Under the pieces are notes generated by a model. It was not told the DNA's origin. It was given only the letters and a program-made list of their open reading frames with translations, and ran no database searches. The position numbers and the translations under genes were made by a program. A stretch of 64,000 bases of DNA from assembly GCA_900317505.1 (NCBI GenBank), contig ONHB01000010.1, positions 16,314 to 80,313 of the forward strand, given 5' to 3'. Below, piece after piece: positions 38,507 through 45,542 of the stretch. The DNA comes from an uncultured Lachnospiraceae bacterium. Its GTDB lineage: Bacteria; Bacillota; Clostridia; Lachnospirales; Lachnospiraceae. The first letter of the stretch is position 1; every line of letters begins with the position of its first letter.

Positions 38507-40078
38507 TTATTCTCCATAAATGGTCTGTTTCAAAAACTTCTTGTTTGCATCAAAATCCACCTGCAATACAGCCATGCTCCGGATTGTTGCATCTGAATAG
38601 GTGCCCTCCTGCGGTACACACTGCTGCACCATATCGTATCCCACAATCTTGTAACCGCCAAGTGCGATCTTGTAGCACTCACTCTGGGTCAGATTGGTCG
38701 TCAGATTGGGGAATAAGCCATTGATAACTCCGCTCGAATTGGTCACCATGGCACCCGGAAGCTTTTTAAATACCTCCGTCAGAACCTTCCGCTGTCTCTC
38801 GGTACGTCCAAAGTCTGTACCAATATAACGGTTACGCGAATATGCCAGAGCCTGCGGACCATTCAGATGAATGACACCGCTTGCGGAAGCATCCAGCCAG
38901 TCATAGTCCAGATTTCTGCCAAGCAGTTGGTTGTATTCCATCAGGTATCCATTGATCAGCTGCACCTCGTCATTGGTCACATCCAGATCAATTCCGCCGA
39001 CTGCATCAACCAGATTGGCAAATGCCTCAAAGTTGACCAGTGCATAACGATGCACCGGAATGTCAAAATTCTGCTCGATCGTCTGCATCAGAAGCTCTGC
39101 TCCACCATAAGCATATGCCGCATTCAGACGGTTTCCGTCATGTCCCGGAATATCCACATACATATCACGTAAAAAAGAAGTCATCGTAATCGTCTTGGTC
39201 TTATCACTGATCGATACCAATATCATCGCATCCGATCTTCCGTCGTCGCCATTCAGACGTGAGTCATTACCGATCAAAAGCACGTTGACAACGCCATCTT
39301 CCTTGTAGGATTCCTTGGCAACACTGTCTACTTTCACATAATTCATTTTCTTATAGACGTTGCCTACAAATATATAAAGTCCTCCAAAGATCAGGATAAA
39401 AAGAAGCGCAACTACAGTCAGCAGTGCCTTTGCGGATCCGCTCTTCTTTTTCTTCTTATCATTTTTCTTGGACTTTCGGTTCTTTTTTCCAGCCATCTTT
39501 TTCTCTACCTTTTTTTTGCGTTCTTTTGATTTACGGTCATCTTCCCACTCATCATCCATCTGGCGTCTGTCTGATCTGTATTCTTCCTCACTGCGGTGTC
39601 CGGTTGCTCTGCGGCCGTCCTCGGCACGACGTCTGTCCGATCTGTATTCTTCCTCGCTACGGTGTCCGGTTGCTCTGCGGTCGTCCTCTGCACGACGTCT
39701 GTCTGTCCTGTATTCTTCCTCACTGCGGCGTCCGGTTGCTCTGCGGCCGTCCTCTGTACGACGTCTGTCCGATCTGTATTCGTCTCTCGCATGTTGTCCA
39801 GATGATCTGTGCATCTCTCCGGCACGCTGTCCGCCTGCTCTGTGCTCTTTTTCACCTGACATATCCTGATAACCGATGATGTCAAAATCCTCTCCTCGGT
39901 CCACGGAATGAGAAATCTCAGCATGGGAATTTCGACGCACAGTCTGATTTACCGTTGTTTTATTTCCGGTTGTCTTACCGGGTTCGGAAAGAGAATAATC
40001 CAGAGTCAGCTCCCGGTCTATAAAATCCTCCAACCCTTTTTGAATATCCTCATTTTCAAATCTTTTTTCATCTGCCAT
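38507..40078 (-). CDS. LytR-CpsA-Psr (LCP) family protein with Arg/Glu-rich cytoplasmic repeats
   Basis: 523 residues. Residues 1-215 are cytoplasmic and highly charged, with three 22-residue repeats of the RRAEDGRRATGHRSEEEYRS type followed by a Lys-rich patch. One membrane helix lies at about 218-238. The LCP domain follows (about 265-500), with GRSDAMILVSI, TSFLRDMYVDIPG, RLNAAYAYGG and FGRTERQRKVL, including the Arg and Asp residues that bind the lipid pyrophosphate. LCP enzymes attach teichoic acids or capsule sugars to peptidoglycan. The repeat tail is unusual. Confidence 0.93.
   Translation of the reverse strand: MADEKRFENEDIQKGLEDFIDRELTLDYSLSEPGKTTGNKTTVNQTVRRNSHAEISHSVDRGEDFDIIGYQDMSGEKEHRAGGQRAGEMHRSSGQHARDEYRSDRRRTEDGRRATGRRSEEEYRTDRRRAEDDRRATGHRSEEEYRSDRRRAEDGRRATGHRSEEEYRSDRRQMDDEWEDDRKSKERKKKVEKKMAGKKNRKSKKNDKKKKKSGSAKALLTVVALLFILIFGGLYIFVGNVYKKMNYVKVDSVAKESYKEDGVVNVLLIGNDSRLNGDDGRSDAMILVSISDKTKTITMTSFLRDMYVDIPGHDGNRLNAAYAYGGAELLMQTIEQNFDIPVHRYALVNFEAFANLVDAVGGIDLDVTNDEVQLINGYLMEYNQLLGRNLDYDWLDASASGVIHLNGPQALAYSRNRYIGTDFGRTERQRKVLTEVFKKLPGAMVTNSSGVINGLFPNLTTNLTQSECYKIALGGYKIVGYDMVQQCVPQEGTYSDATIRSMAVLQVDFDANKKFLKQTIYGE
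39576..39773. repeat. Three 66-bp in-frame tandem repeats in the LCP gene
   Basis: Copies start with CTGTATTCTTCCTC at 39576, 39642 and 39708, and a partial fourth at 39774. Copies differ at only a few positions. The unit is exactly 22 codons. Confidence 0.92.
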
Positions 40079-40114
40079 ATTTTTCTTCCTATCACATTAA
40101 CCTTTCAATCTGTG

Positions 40115-40146
40115 AAATAAAAAAGGCTGCCTTTTATGACAGCCCC
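40115..40146 (-). terminator. Terminator after the BI-1 family gene
   Basis: GGCTG and CAGCC pair around a 10-base loop on the minus strand, followed by UUUUUUAUUU. It lies just after the stop of the Bax-inhibitor-like gene. Confidence 0.8.
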
Positions 40147-40155
40147 TCTTATATT

Positions 40156-41127
40156 TTATTTTCGTTTGCCGAATAACTGCAACAGCTTTAAAAACAGATT
40201 GATGAAATCCAGATATAATTCCAGTGCACAATACAGTGCTATAGACATTGCATTGTCGCTGTCTGTAGTCAAGGCCAGCCGCTTTGTCTTGTTGGCATCA
40301 TATGCTGTCAAACCAACAAAAACAAGAACACCGACAACACTGACTGCAAAATCAAACATACCGCTTCTGATAAACACCAGATTTACAACTCCGGCAATGA
40401 TAATTCCGACAAGTCCCATCATACAGATGCTTCCAAGGCTTGACAGGTCTTTGCCGGTGACCATACCGTAAATTGCCATAACTGCAAACATTCCGGCACA
40501 CATAAAGAATACGGACGCCAGCGATTCGCCGGTATATATTACAAAGAATATTGAAAACAGCATACCTGTCATATAGGAATATACCGCAAACAATACACCT
40601 GCTAGAATCGGTTTGTTTTTGGTAATCGCACTATTGGCTCCACATACGATTGCTATCTCTGCTACCACAAAGGCCCAATAGCCGTTACTCAATACAATCC
40701 TCATGGCAAAAGCCGGAGAAGTGGTAAGTGCTGCACCTGCTGTAATAAACAAGGCAACCATCATAAACAGGTAAGATTTGGCAACTACTTCATTGGAAAT
40801 GATGTTTGCAAAATTCTTAAGGCCGGACATCTGTACGGGATTGCCGCTTTCATATCCGCCACCCATATCATAACCATTCTGTGCATATCCGTTGGCGCCA
40901 TATCCGCCTGTTGCATATGGATTGGGATCATAATTGTACTCACCTGCCGACTGTGCGTTGGGATTGTAATTATATCCACTCGTTGTCTGTGTATTTGAAT
41001 TGTAATTGTATCCGCCTGCCGTATTATAATTTGGCTCGTAACCATACTGGCTGTTCTGACCATAGCCATTGTTACTATAGGCATTGCTCTGAGAAACACC
41101 CTGTTCTTCAGGTCTGTAAGTATCCAT
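40156..41127 (-). CDS. Bax inhibitor-1/YccA family membrane protein with Tyr/Asn-rich N-terminus
   Basis: 323 residues. The first 95 are low complexity (GYNYNPNAQ, EYNYDPNPYATGGYG). Seven membrane helices follow (about 112-300), with the SLGSICMMGLVGIIIAGVVN segment and a C-terminal ALELYLDFINLFLKLLQLFG typical of bacterial BI-1 proteins, some of which are calcium-leak channels. Function here unknown. It shares the tail style with the DUF4190 protein eight kb away. Confidence 0.88.
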   Translation of the reverse strand: MDTYRPEEQGVSQSNAYSNNGYGQNSQYGYEPNYNTAGGYNYNSNTQTTSGYNYNPNAQSAGEYNYDPNPYATGGYGANGYAQNGYDMGGGYESGNPVQMSGLKNFANIISNEVVAKSYLFMMVALFITAGAALTTSPAFAMRIVLSNGYWAFVVAEIAIVCGANSAITKNKPILAGVLFAVYSYMTGMLFSIFFVIYTGESLASVFFMCAGMFAVMAIYGMVTGKDLSSLGSICMMGLVGIIIAGVVNLVFIRSGMFDFAVSVVGVLVFVGLTAYDANKTKRLALTTDSDNAMSIALYCALELYLDFINLFLKLLQLFGKRK

Positions 41128-41190
41128 TATTTAATACCCCCTTTTCTATCGTTAAACGTATCATACATCGTTTCTTTTTTCAATAAATTT

Positions 41191-41232
41191 TATCTTTATT
41201 TAACCCTTTTTTATCTTTATTTAACCCTTTTT
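41191..41232. repeat. 21-bp tandem duplication over the end of the aldo/keto reductase gene
   Basis: TATCTTTATTTAACCCTTTTT occurs twice, head to tail (41191-41211, 41212-41232), covering the stop codon. Because 21 is a multiple of three, the duplicate carries a second in-frame stop. Confidence 0.85.
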
Positions 41233-42420
41233 TAAATTTCTCTTATTAACCATGATCTTTCTTGCAACTTCAATTCCCACCTTATACGGAGCCGGACGCA
41301 GTACCTTGTCAGCCTCCTGCAGCTTTTCCCGGATGGCAATGTGCTGCGGGCAGTGTTTTTCACATTTGCCACACTTTATACACTGGGAAGCCATGCAGGA
41401 ATCCTTGCGAAGTCCCATATTTCTGGCAAATTCCATTCTCGTCGTGCTCTTCTTTTCAATAGAAGATAAATTATAATAATGAAAGATTCCCGGAATATCA
41501 ACACCCTTTGGACAGGGCATGCAGTAACGGCACCCTGTGCAGCCGACCTTTTCCTTTTTGCGGATGGCTTTCTTGATCTCTTCTATCGTCTCAAAATCAG
41601 CCTCTGTAAACTGGTCAACTGTCATATCCGATGCGATCCGGATATTTTCTGCCACCATTTCAGATGAATTCATCCCGGAAAGCACGCAGGTAACTCCCGG
41701 CTGATTCCAAAGCCATCTGAGGCCCCATTCTGCTGCCGTATAACCACGCTCACTTTTCTCGATCGCTTCATGCGCCTCCTTGGGAAGCATATTGACAAGC
41801 TTTCCGCCACGGAGCGGCTCCATGATGATAACCGGAATTCCTTTTTCATGTGCGACCTCCAGTCCGCGCCTGCCGGCCTGACTGTGTTCGTCCAGATAAT
41901 TGTACTGGATCTGGCAGAAATCCCAGTTGTAAGCATTGAGGATCTTTAAAAACATATCTGGGTCCCCATGATAAGAAAAACCGATATTGCGGATGCTTCC
42001 GTCTGCCAGATGTCCTGCGATCCAGTCCTCAATACCGATATGTTTCAGATTTTCCCACTCATGAATATCGGTAAACATATGCATCAGGTAATAATCTATA
42101 TAATCCGTCTGGAGTCTTTTTAATTCCTCTTTAAATGTTTTTTCCACGGCATCGATGGAGCGCAGCATATACTGTGGCAGCTTTGTCGCAATATGGATCT
42201 GCTCACGTACACCGTTCTTTTTGAAAATTTTGCCCATCAGCTCTTCACTGCCCGTATAAATATATGCGGTATCAAAATAATTTACGCCGGCATGCACTGC
42301 CTGCATCACTTCTTTTTCCGCCTTGTCAAAATCAATCGCGTTTCCCTTTCTGGTAAAGCGCATGCATCCAAAACCAAGCTGTGAAATTTCGTTTCCTTTT
42401 CGGTCTTTTCTATATAACAT
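41221..42420 (-). CDS. Aldo/keto reductase with C-terminal 4Fe-4S ferredoxin domain
   Basis: 399 residues. An aldo/keto reductase barrel (1-280) starts with LGFGCMRF, has the catalytic tyrosine in FDTAYIYTGSEE and the lysine in ATKLP. The C-terminal 100 residues carry cysteine clusters CTGCRYCMPCP and CIKCGKCEKHCP for iron-sulfur centres. Such proteins are common in anaerobes; the substrate is unknown. It is a single gene, transcribed away from the small 22-codon unit. Confidence 0.92.
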   Translation of the reverse strand: MLYRKDRKGNEISQLGFGCMRFTRKGNAIDFDKAEKEVMQAVHAGVNYFDTAYIYTGSEELMGKIFKKNGVREQIHIATKLPQYMLRSIDAVEKTFKEELKRLQTDYIDYYLMHMFTDIHEWENLKHIGIEDWIAGHLADGSIRNIGFSYHGDPDMFLKILNAYNWDFCQIQYNYLDEHSQAGRRGLEVAHEKGIPVIIMEPLRGGKLVNMLPKEAHEAIEKSERGYTAAEWGLRWLWNQPGVTCVLSGMNSSEMVAENIRIASDMTVDQFTEADFETIEEIKKAIRKKEKVGCTGCRYCMPCPKGVDIPGIFHYYNLSSIEKKSTTRMEFARNMGLRKDSCMASQCIKCGKCEKHCPQHIAIREKLQEADKVLRPAPYKVGIEVARKIMVNKRNLKKG

Positions 42421-42526
42421 ATATCTCTGCTCCCATTTTCAAATCTAACCGCATGTGTTGAGTCAGTTTATCATAATTTATTTTTGTATACAATTACCGG
42501 AGCGGATGTTTCATCAGAAATACACA

Positions 42527-42574
42527 AAAAAATAGTGGAAACCGTATCATGCGAAACGATCTCCACTATTTTTT
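42527..42574 (-). terminator. Strong terminator after the 22-codon gene
   Basis: Perfect 13-base arms AAAAAATAGTGGA and TCCACTATTTTTT, 22-base loop. On the minus strand it ends the small transcript 20 bases after its stop; the A/T tracts on both sides could make it work in both directions. Confidence 0.88.
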
Positions 42575-42594
42575 GTGTTCCTTATTTAGTTTTC

Positions 42595-42663
42595 TCATTT
42601 TGCTTCACGATGTGCAAACTCACCATAATATGCACTTAAGAACTCTGAAATAGCTTTAATCAT
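42595..42663 (-). CDS. Unrecognised 22-residue peptide gene
   Basis: A 22-codon frame with AAAGGAGG nine bases before the ATG, its own promoter 60 bases upstream and a strong terminator 20 bases downstream. The peptide begins MIKAISEFLSAYY and ends GEFAHREAK; the first 16 residues could form an amphipathic helix with one aromatic face, the end is charged. There is no double-glycine leader, cysteine or AgrD-like charged tail. I do not recognise it. The full set of expression signals around so short a frame argues that it is real: a small regulatory or membrane-binding peptide, or a small RNA with a translated part. Confidence 0.62.
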   Translation of the reverse strand: MIKAISEFLSAYYGEFAHREAK

Positions 42664-42730
42664 ATGAGTGCGCCTCCTTTCCTTAATTTGTATCTCTTTT
42701 TTATTTCTCTTGTTTTCCTTTGTTGAGTTT

Positions 42731-42759
42731 ATAGTAGCATATGGTTCTATATTAGTAAA
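42731..42759 (-). promoter_or_regulatory. Promoter of the 22-codon gene
   Basis: TTTACT (42754-42759) and TACTAT (42731-42736), spacing 17. An inverted repeat TATACC/GGTATA lies upstream at about 42782-42798 and may be an operator. Confidence 0.6.
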
Positions 42760-42799
42760 ATACATATAATGGTTGCATATCTATACCTTTTAGGTATAT

Positions 42800-42921
42800 G
42801 CTAATACTAGGGTCAGACGGTCAAAACATGAGTAAGTAGCCATTTTTCTTAGAAAAATGCGCGGATTACGAATGTTTTGAGGATTGCGGAGTGCAAAGCA
42901 CGTAGCAATCCGGGTATTAGC
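42800..42921. repeat. 122-bp folded element (three-way junction) before the LysR gene
   Basis: Outer stem GCTAATAC (42800-42807) with GTATTAGC (42914-42921). Inside, TCAAAACAT (42821-42829) pairs with ATGTTTTGA (42872-42880) and encloses CATTTTT-CTTAG-AAAAATG (42841-42859). Next to it, GGATTGC (42881-42887) pairs with GCAATCC (42905-42911) and encloses GTGC-AAA-GCAC (42891-42901). No coding frame was seen. It could be a small mobile element (MITE/REP-like) or a structured RNA, on either strand. Confidence 0.7.
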
Positions 42922-42973
42922 CTCACACACATCAACATAAAATAAAGAATATATAGAAAGGAGCCTTTATCTC

Positions 42974-43858
42974 ATGGAACTACGACACATTCACTATTTT
43001 CTGGTCCTCGCCGAAGAAAAAAGCTTCACCAAAGCCGCTGAAAAGCTGTTAATCGCCCAGCCGCCACTCAGCCGCCAGATCAAGGATCTAGAAGAAGAGC
43101 TTGGTGTGCCTCTTTTTATCAGAAGTCCGAGAGGCGTCACCCTGACCGAAGCCGGGGGCAAATTCAGACAGTACGCGCTCCAGATCGAGCATCTGTCCCA
43201 TCAGTCGATTGAAGTAGTAAAAGAAATGAATAAAGGGTTGCAGGGCACTTTGTATGTTGCCTCGGTAGAAGGCCGCGCCCCTCATCTGATTTCAGAATGG
43301 ATTGCCGGTTTTCACAAGCTGTATCCCCATGTCGAATTTAATCTGTGGAACGGCAATTCAGATGATGTGTTGCAAAGGCTGCAAAACGGACTGTGTGATC
43401 TGGCTGTCATCGTCGGTCCGTACAATGCGGAAAATCTGGATGCACAGCCGGTATTTGACGAGCCATGGGTTGCCATGCTTCCTGCCAATCACCCTCTTGC
43501 CAAGGAGCCAGGCGATTCGATTCCCCTAAAAAAACTGGCTCCCTATGAGCTGATCATCCCGTCCAGACATTCCAGACTGCAGGAGATCACAGACTGGTTT
43601 TCCACCCAGAATGTCAAACCAAAGATCATCTGCCGCATGGCTCACGTCCTCAATGCCTATGAGCTGACCGAGCAGAATGTAGGGATCGCCATCTACCCTG
43701 CTGCCGCATCCATCTATGCCAACAGCGAAAAGGTCGTTGCCAAAAAGCTGATCGAGCCTTCGGTAACTGCCAGCTACTATCTGGTACAAAGAAAAGAAAA
43801 AAAACTCTCCCTTGTTGCGGAAGAGTTTTGGAAATATGCTACTCAGATTCACAAATAG
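42974..43858 (+). CDS. LysR-family transcriptional regulator
   Basis: 294 residues. The winged-helix part (1-60) has MELRHIHYFLVLAEEKSFTK and LLIAQPPLSRQIKDLEEELG; the rest is a two-lobed inducer-binding domain. No target operon is adjacent on the other strand: the divergent neighbour is the 22-codon gene and the aldo/keto reductase, either of which could be regulated. It ends 20 bases inside the convergent ptsI-like gene. AAAGGAG before the ATG. Confidence 0.93.
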   Translation: MELRHIHYFLVLAEEKSFTKAAEKLLIAQPPLSRQIKDLEEELGVPLFIRSPRGVTLTEAGGKFRQYALQIEHLSHQSIEVVKEMNKGLQGTLYVASVEGRAPHLISEWIAGFHKLYPHVEFNLWNGNSDDVLQRLQNGLCDLAVIVGPYNAENLDAQPVFDEPWVAMLPANHPLAKEPGDSIPLKKLAPYELIIPSRHSRLQEITDWFSTQNVKPKIICRMAHVLNAYELTEQNVGIAIYPAAASIYANSEKVVAKKLIEPSVTASYYLVQRKEKKLSLVAEEFWKYATQIHK

Positions 43859-45452
43859 CCTTGCGGACCGCTAAGATGGAAGCCGGTGCTACCGACAGTT
43901 CATCAATGTCCATTTTTATAAAAGTTTCGGTCAGACTGGTATCTGCACCAAGCTCACCACAGATGCCGACAAAGATGCCCTCCCTGTGTGCATTTTCAAT
44001 TACCATACGGATCATGCGCAGGATGGCGGGATGGTGCGGATCAAAAAAGCTGTCCAGCTTGTCATTCTGACGATCTAGCGCCAGCGTATACTGTAAAAGA
44101 TCATTGGTCCCGATACTGAAAAAATCAACCATCGCTGCCAGCTTGTCCGATATCAGGGCAGCAGCCGGCGTTTCGATCATAATTCCTTCTTTGACCCTGC
44201 CAAGCTCCACATTTTCACGCTGCAGCTCTTCTCTGACCGACCACGAAATCTCTTTGATCTGCAGCACCTCTTTTTCAGAAGTGATCATCGGATACATGAT
44301 AGAAAGATTTCCGTAGGCACTGGCGCGGTATAGGGCTCTCAACTGTGTTTTAAAAATATCCGGCCTCGTCAGGCATATCCGGATAGCCCGGCAGCCTAAT
44401 GCAGGATTTTCTTCTTTATCTAAACCGAAATAATCCACCTTTTTATCTGCACCGATATCCATGGTACGGATGATGACCGGTTTTCCATTCATAGACTGTA
44501 AAATTTCTTTATAAATAAGAAACTGCTCCTCCTCGGTCGGAAAGTCGTTCCGCTCCAGATAAAGAAATTCCGAACGGAACAATCCTATGCCTTCGGCTCC
44601 GTTTTCCAAAACAGCCTTGATATCCTCCGGTCTGCCAATATTGGCATAAAGGCCGATGTGCTTTCCGGAGCCCGTAATACTCTCTTTTTCCTTCCAGTCC
44701 AGCAGCTGATGCTTTTGACTGTCATATTCATCCTTTTGCTTTTGATAATATGCTAATGTCTCTTCATCGGGATCCAGAATCAGGCTTCCCTGAAATCCAT
44801 CAACCACACATGGTTTTCCGTCGTATTGCGGCAAAATCCGTATTCCCGAAAGCGCCGGTATTCCCATTATTTTTGCTAAAATCGCCATATGCGAATACAC
44901 GGAGCCGGACTGTGTAACCAGAGCCTGTATCTTTTCTGCGTCAATCCGGACAGTCTGTGACGGCGACAGATCATCAGAAGCCAGTATAACTGGTTCTCCG
45001 GTGTGGATATCGGCCAAATTGCGACCACACAAAATCCGGATCAGGCGGTCTGACACATCCTTGACATCTGCACTCCGCGCACAGAGGTAATCATTGTTCA
45101 TGGCAGAAAACTTTCTTACAAAAGCATCCCTTGTCTCCATAACGGCATATTCTGCATTGACATGCTCTTCATTGATCAATGCAAGCACCCTGTTCTGATA
45201 TTCCATATCCTCCAGCAGTAAAATATGCATTTGGAAAATCTCGGCCTGTTTTGCTCCAACCTTTTCCTTTGCCTCTTCATAGAGCTGTTCAAGCTCCGTG
45301 ACTGCCACTTTTTTTGCAGCCTCATATCTGGACACTTCACGCTCTGTATCCTCAACATGAGTCTTAGCCACAGAAGAATCCTCTGTGGCTAAGTATTTTA
45401 TTTTTCCGATTGCAATTCCTTCACAGATACTTTTTCCAAAAATCTTTTCCAT
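43839..45452 (-). CDS. ptsI: PTS enzyme I (phosphoenolpyruvate-protein phosphotransferase)
   Basis: 537 residues. The phosphorylated histidine lies in SGSVYSHMAILAKIMGIPAL near 188; the usual GGxTSH reads SVYSH here. The PEP-binding barrel shows FRSEFLYLERND, RTMDIGADKKVDYF, NPALGCRAIRI and the catalytic cysteine in GICGELGAD. It passes phosphate from PEP to HPr for sugar uptake. No HPr gene is next to it. TTG-type -35 and TATAAT lie about 40-60 bases upstream; AGGAG before the ATG. Confidence 0.93.
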   Translation of the reverse strand: MEKIFGKSICEGIAIGKIKYLATEDSSVAKTHVEDTEREVSRYEAAKKVAVTELEQLYEEAKEKVGAKQAEIFQMHILLLEDMEYQNRVLALINEEHVNAEYAVMETRDAFVRKFSAMNNDYLCARSADVKDVSDRLIRILCGRNLADIHTGEPVILASDDLSPSQTVRIDAEKIQALVTQSGSVYSHMAILAKIMGIPALSGIRILPQYDGKPCVVDGFQGSLILDPDEETLAYYQKQKDEYDSQKHQLLDWKEKESITGSGKHIGLYANIGRPEDIKAVLENGAEGIGLFRSEFLYLERNDFPTEEEQFLIYKEILQSMNGKPVIIRTMDIGADKKVDYFGLDKEENPALGCRAIRICLTRPDIFKTQLRALYRASAYGNLSIMYPMITSEKEVLQIKEISWSVREELQRENVELGRVKEGIMIETPAAALISDKLAAMVDFFSIGTNDLLQYTLALDRQNDKLDSFFDPHHPAILRMIRMVIENAHREGIFVGICGELGADTSLTETFIKMDIDELSVAPASILAVRKAICESE

Positions 45453-45542
45453 GGCAGGCTCCTGTATTGAAAATCAGACTACAATATCTGCTTTTATTAT
45501 ACTTTAATTTTTACATTTCAACTACTGCTTATTGTCTGTATT

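Noticed and set aside
39424..39879. Long plus-strand frames opposite the LCP repeats
   Set aside because: Cys/Leu/His-rich translation of the antisense of the charged repeats; no start signals.
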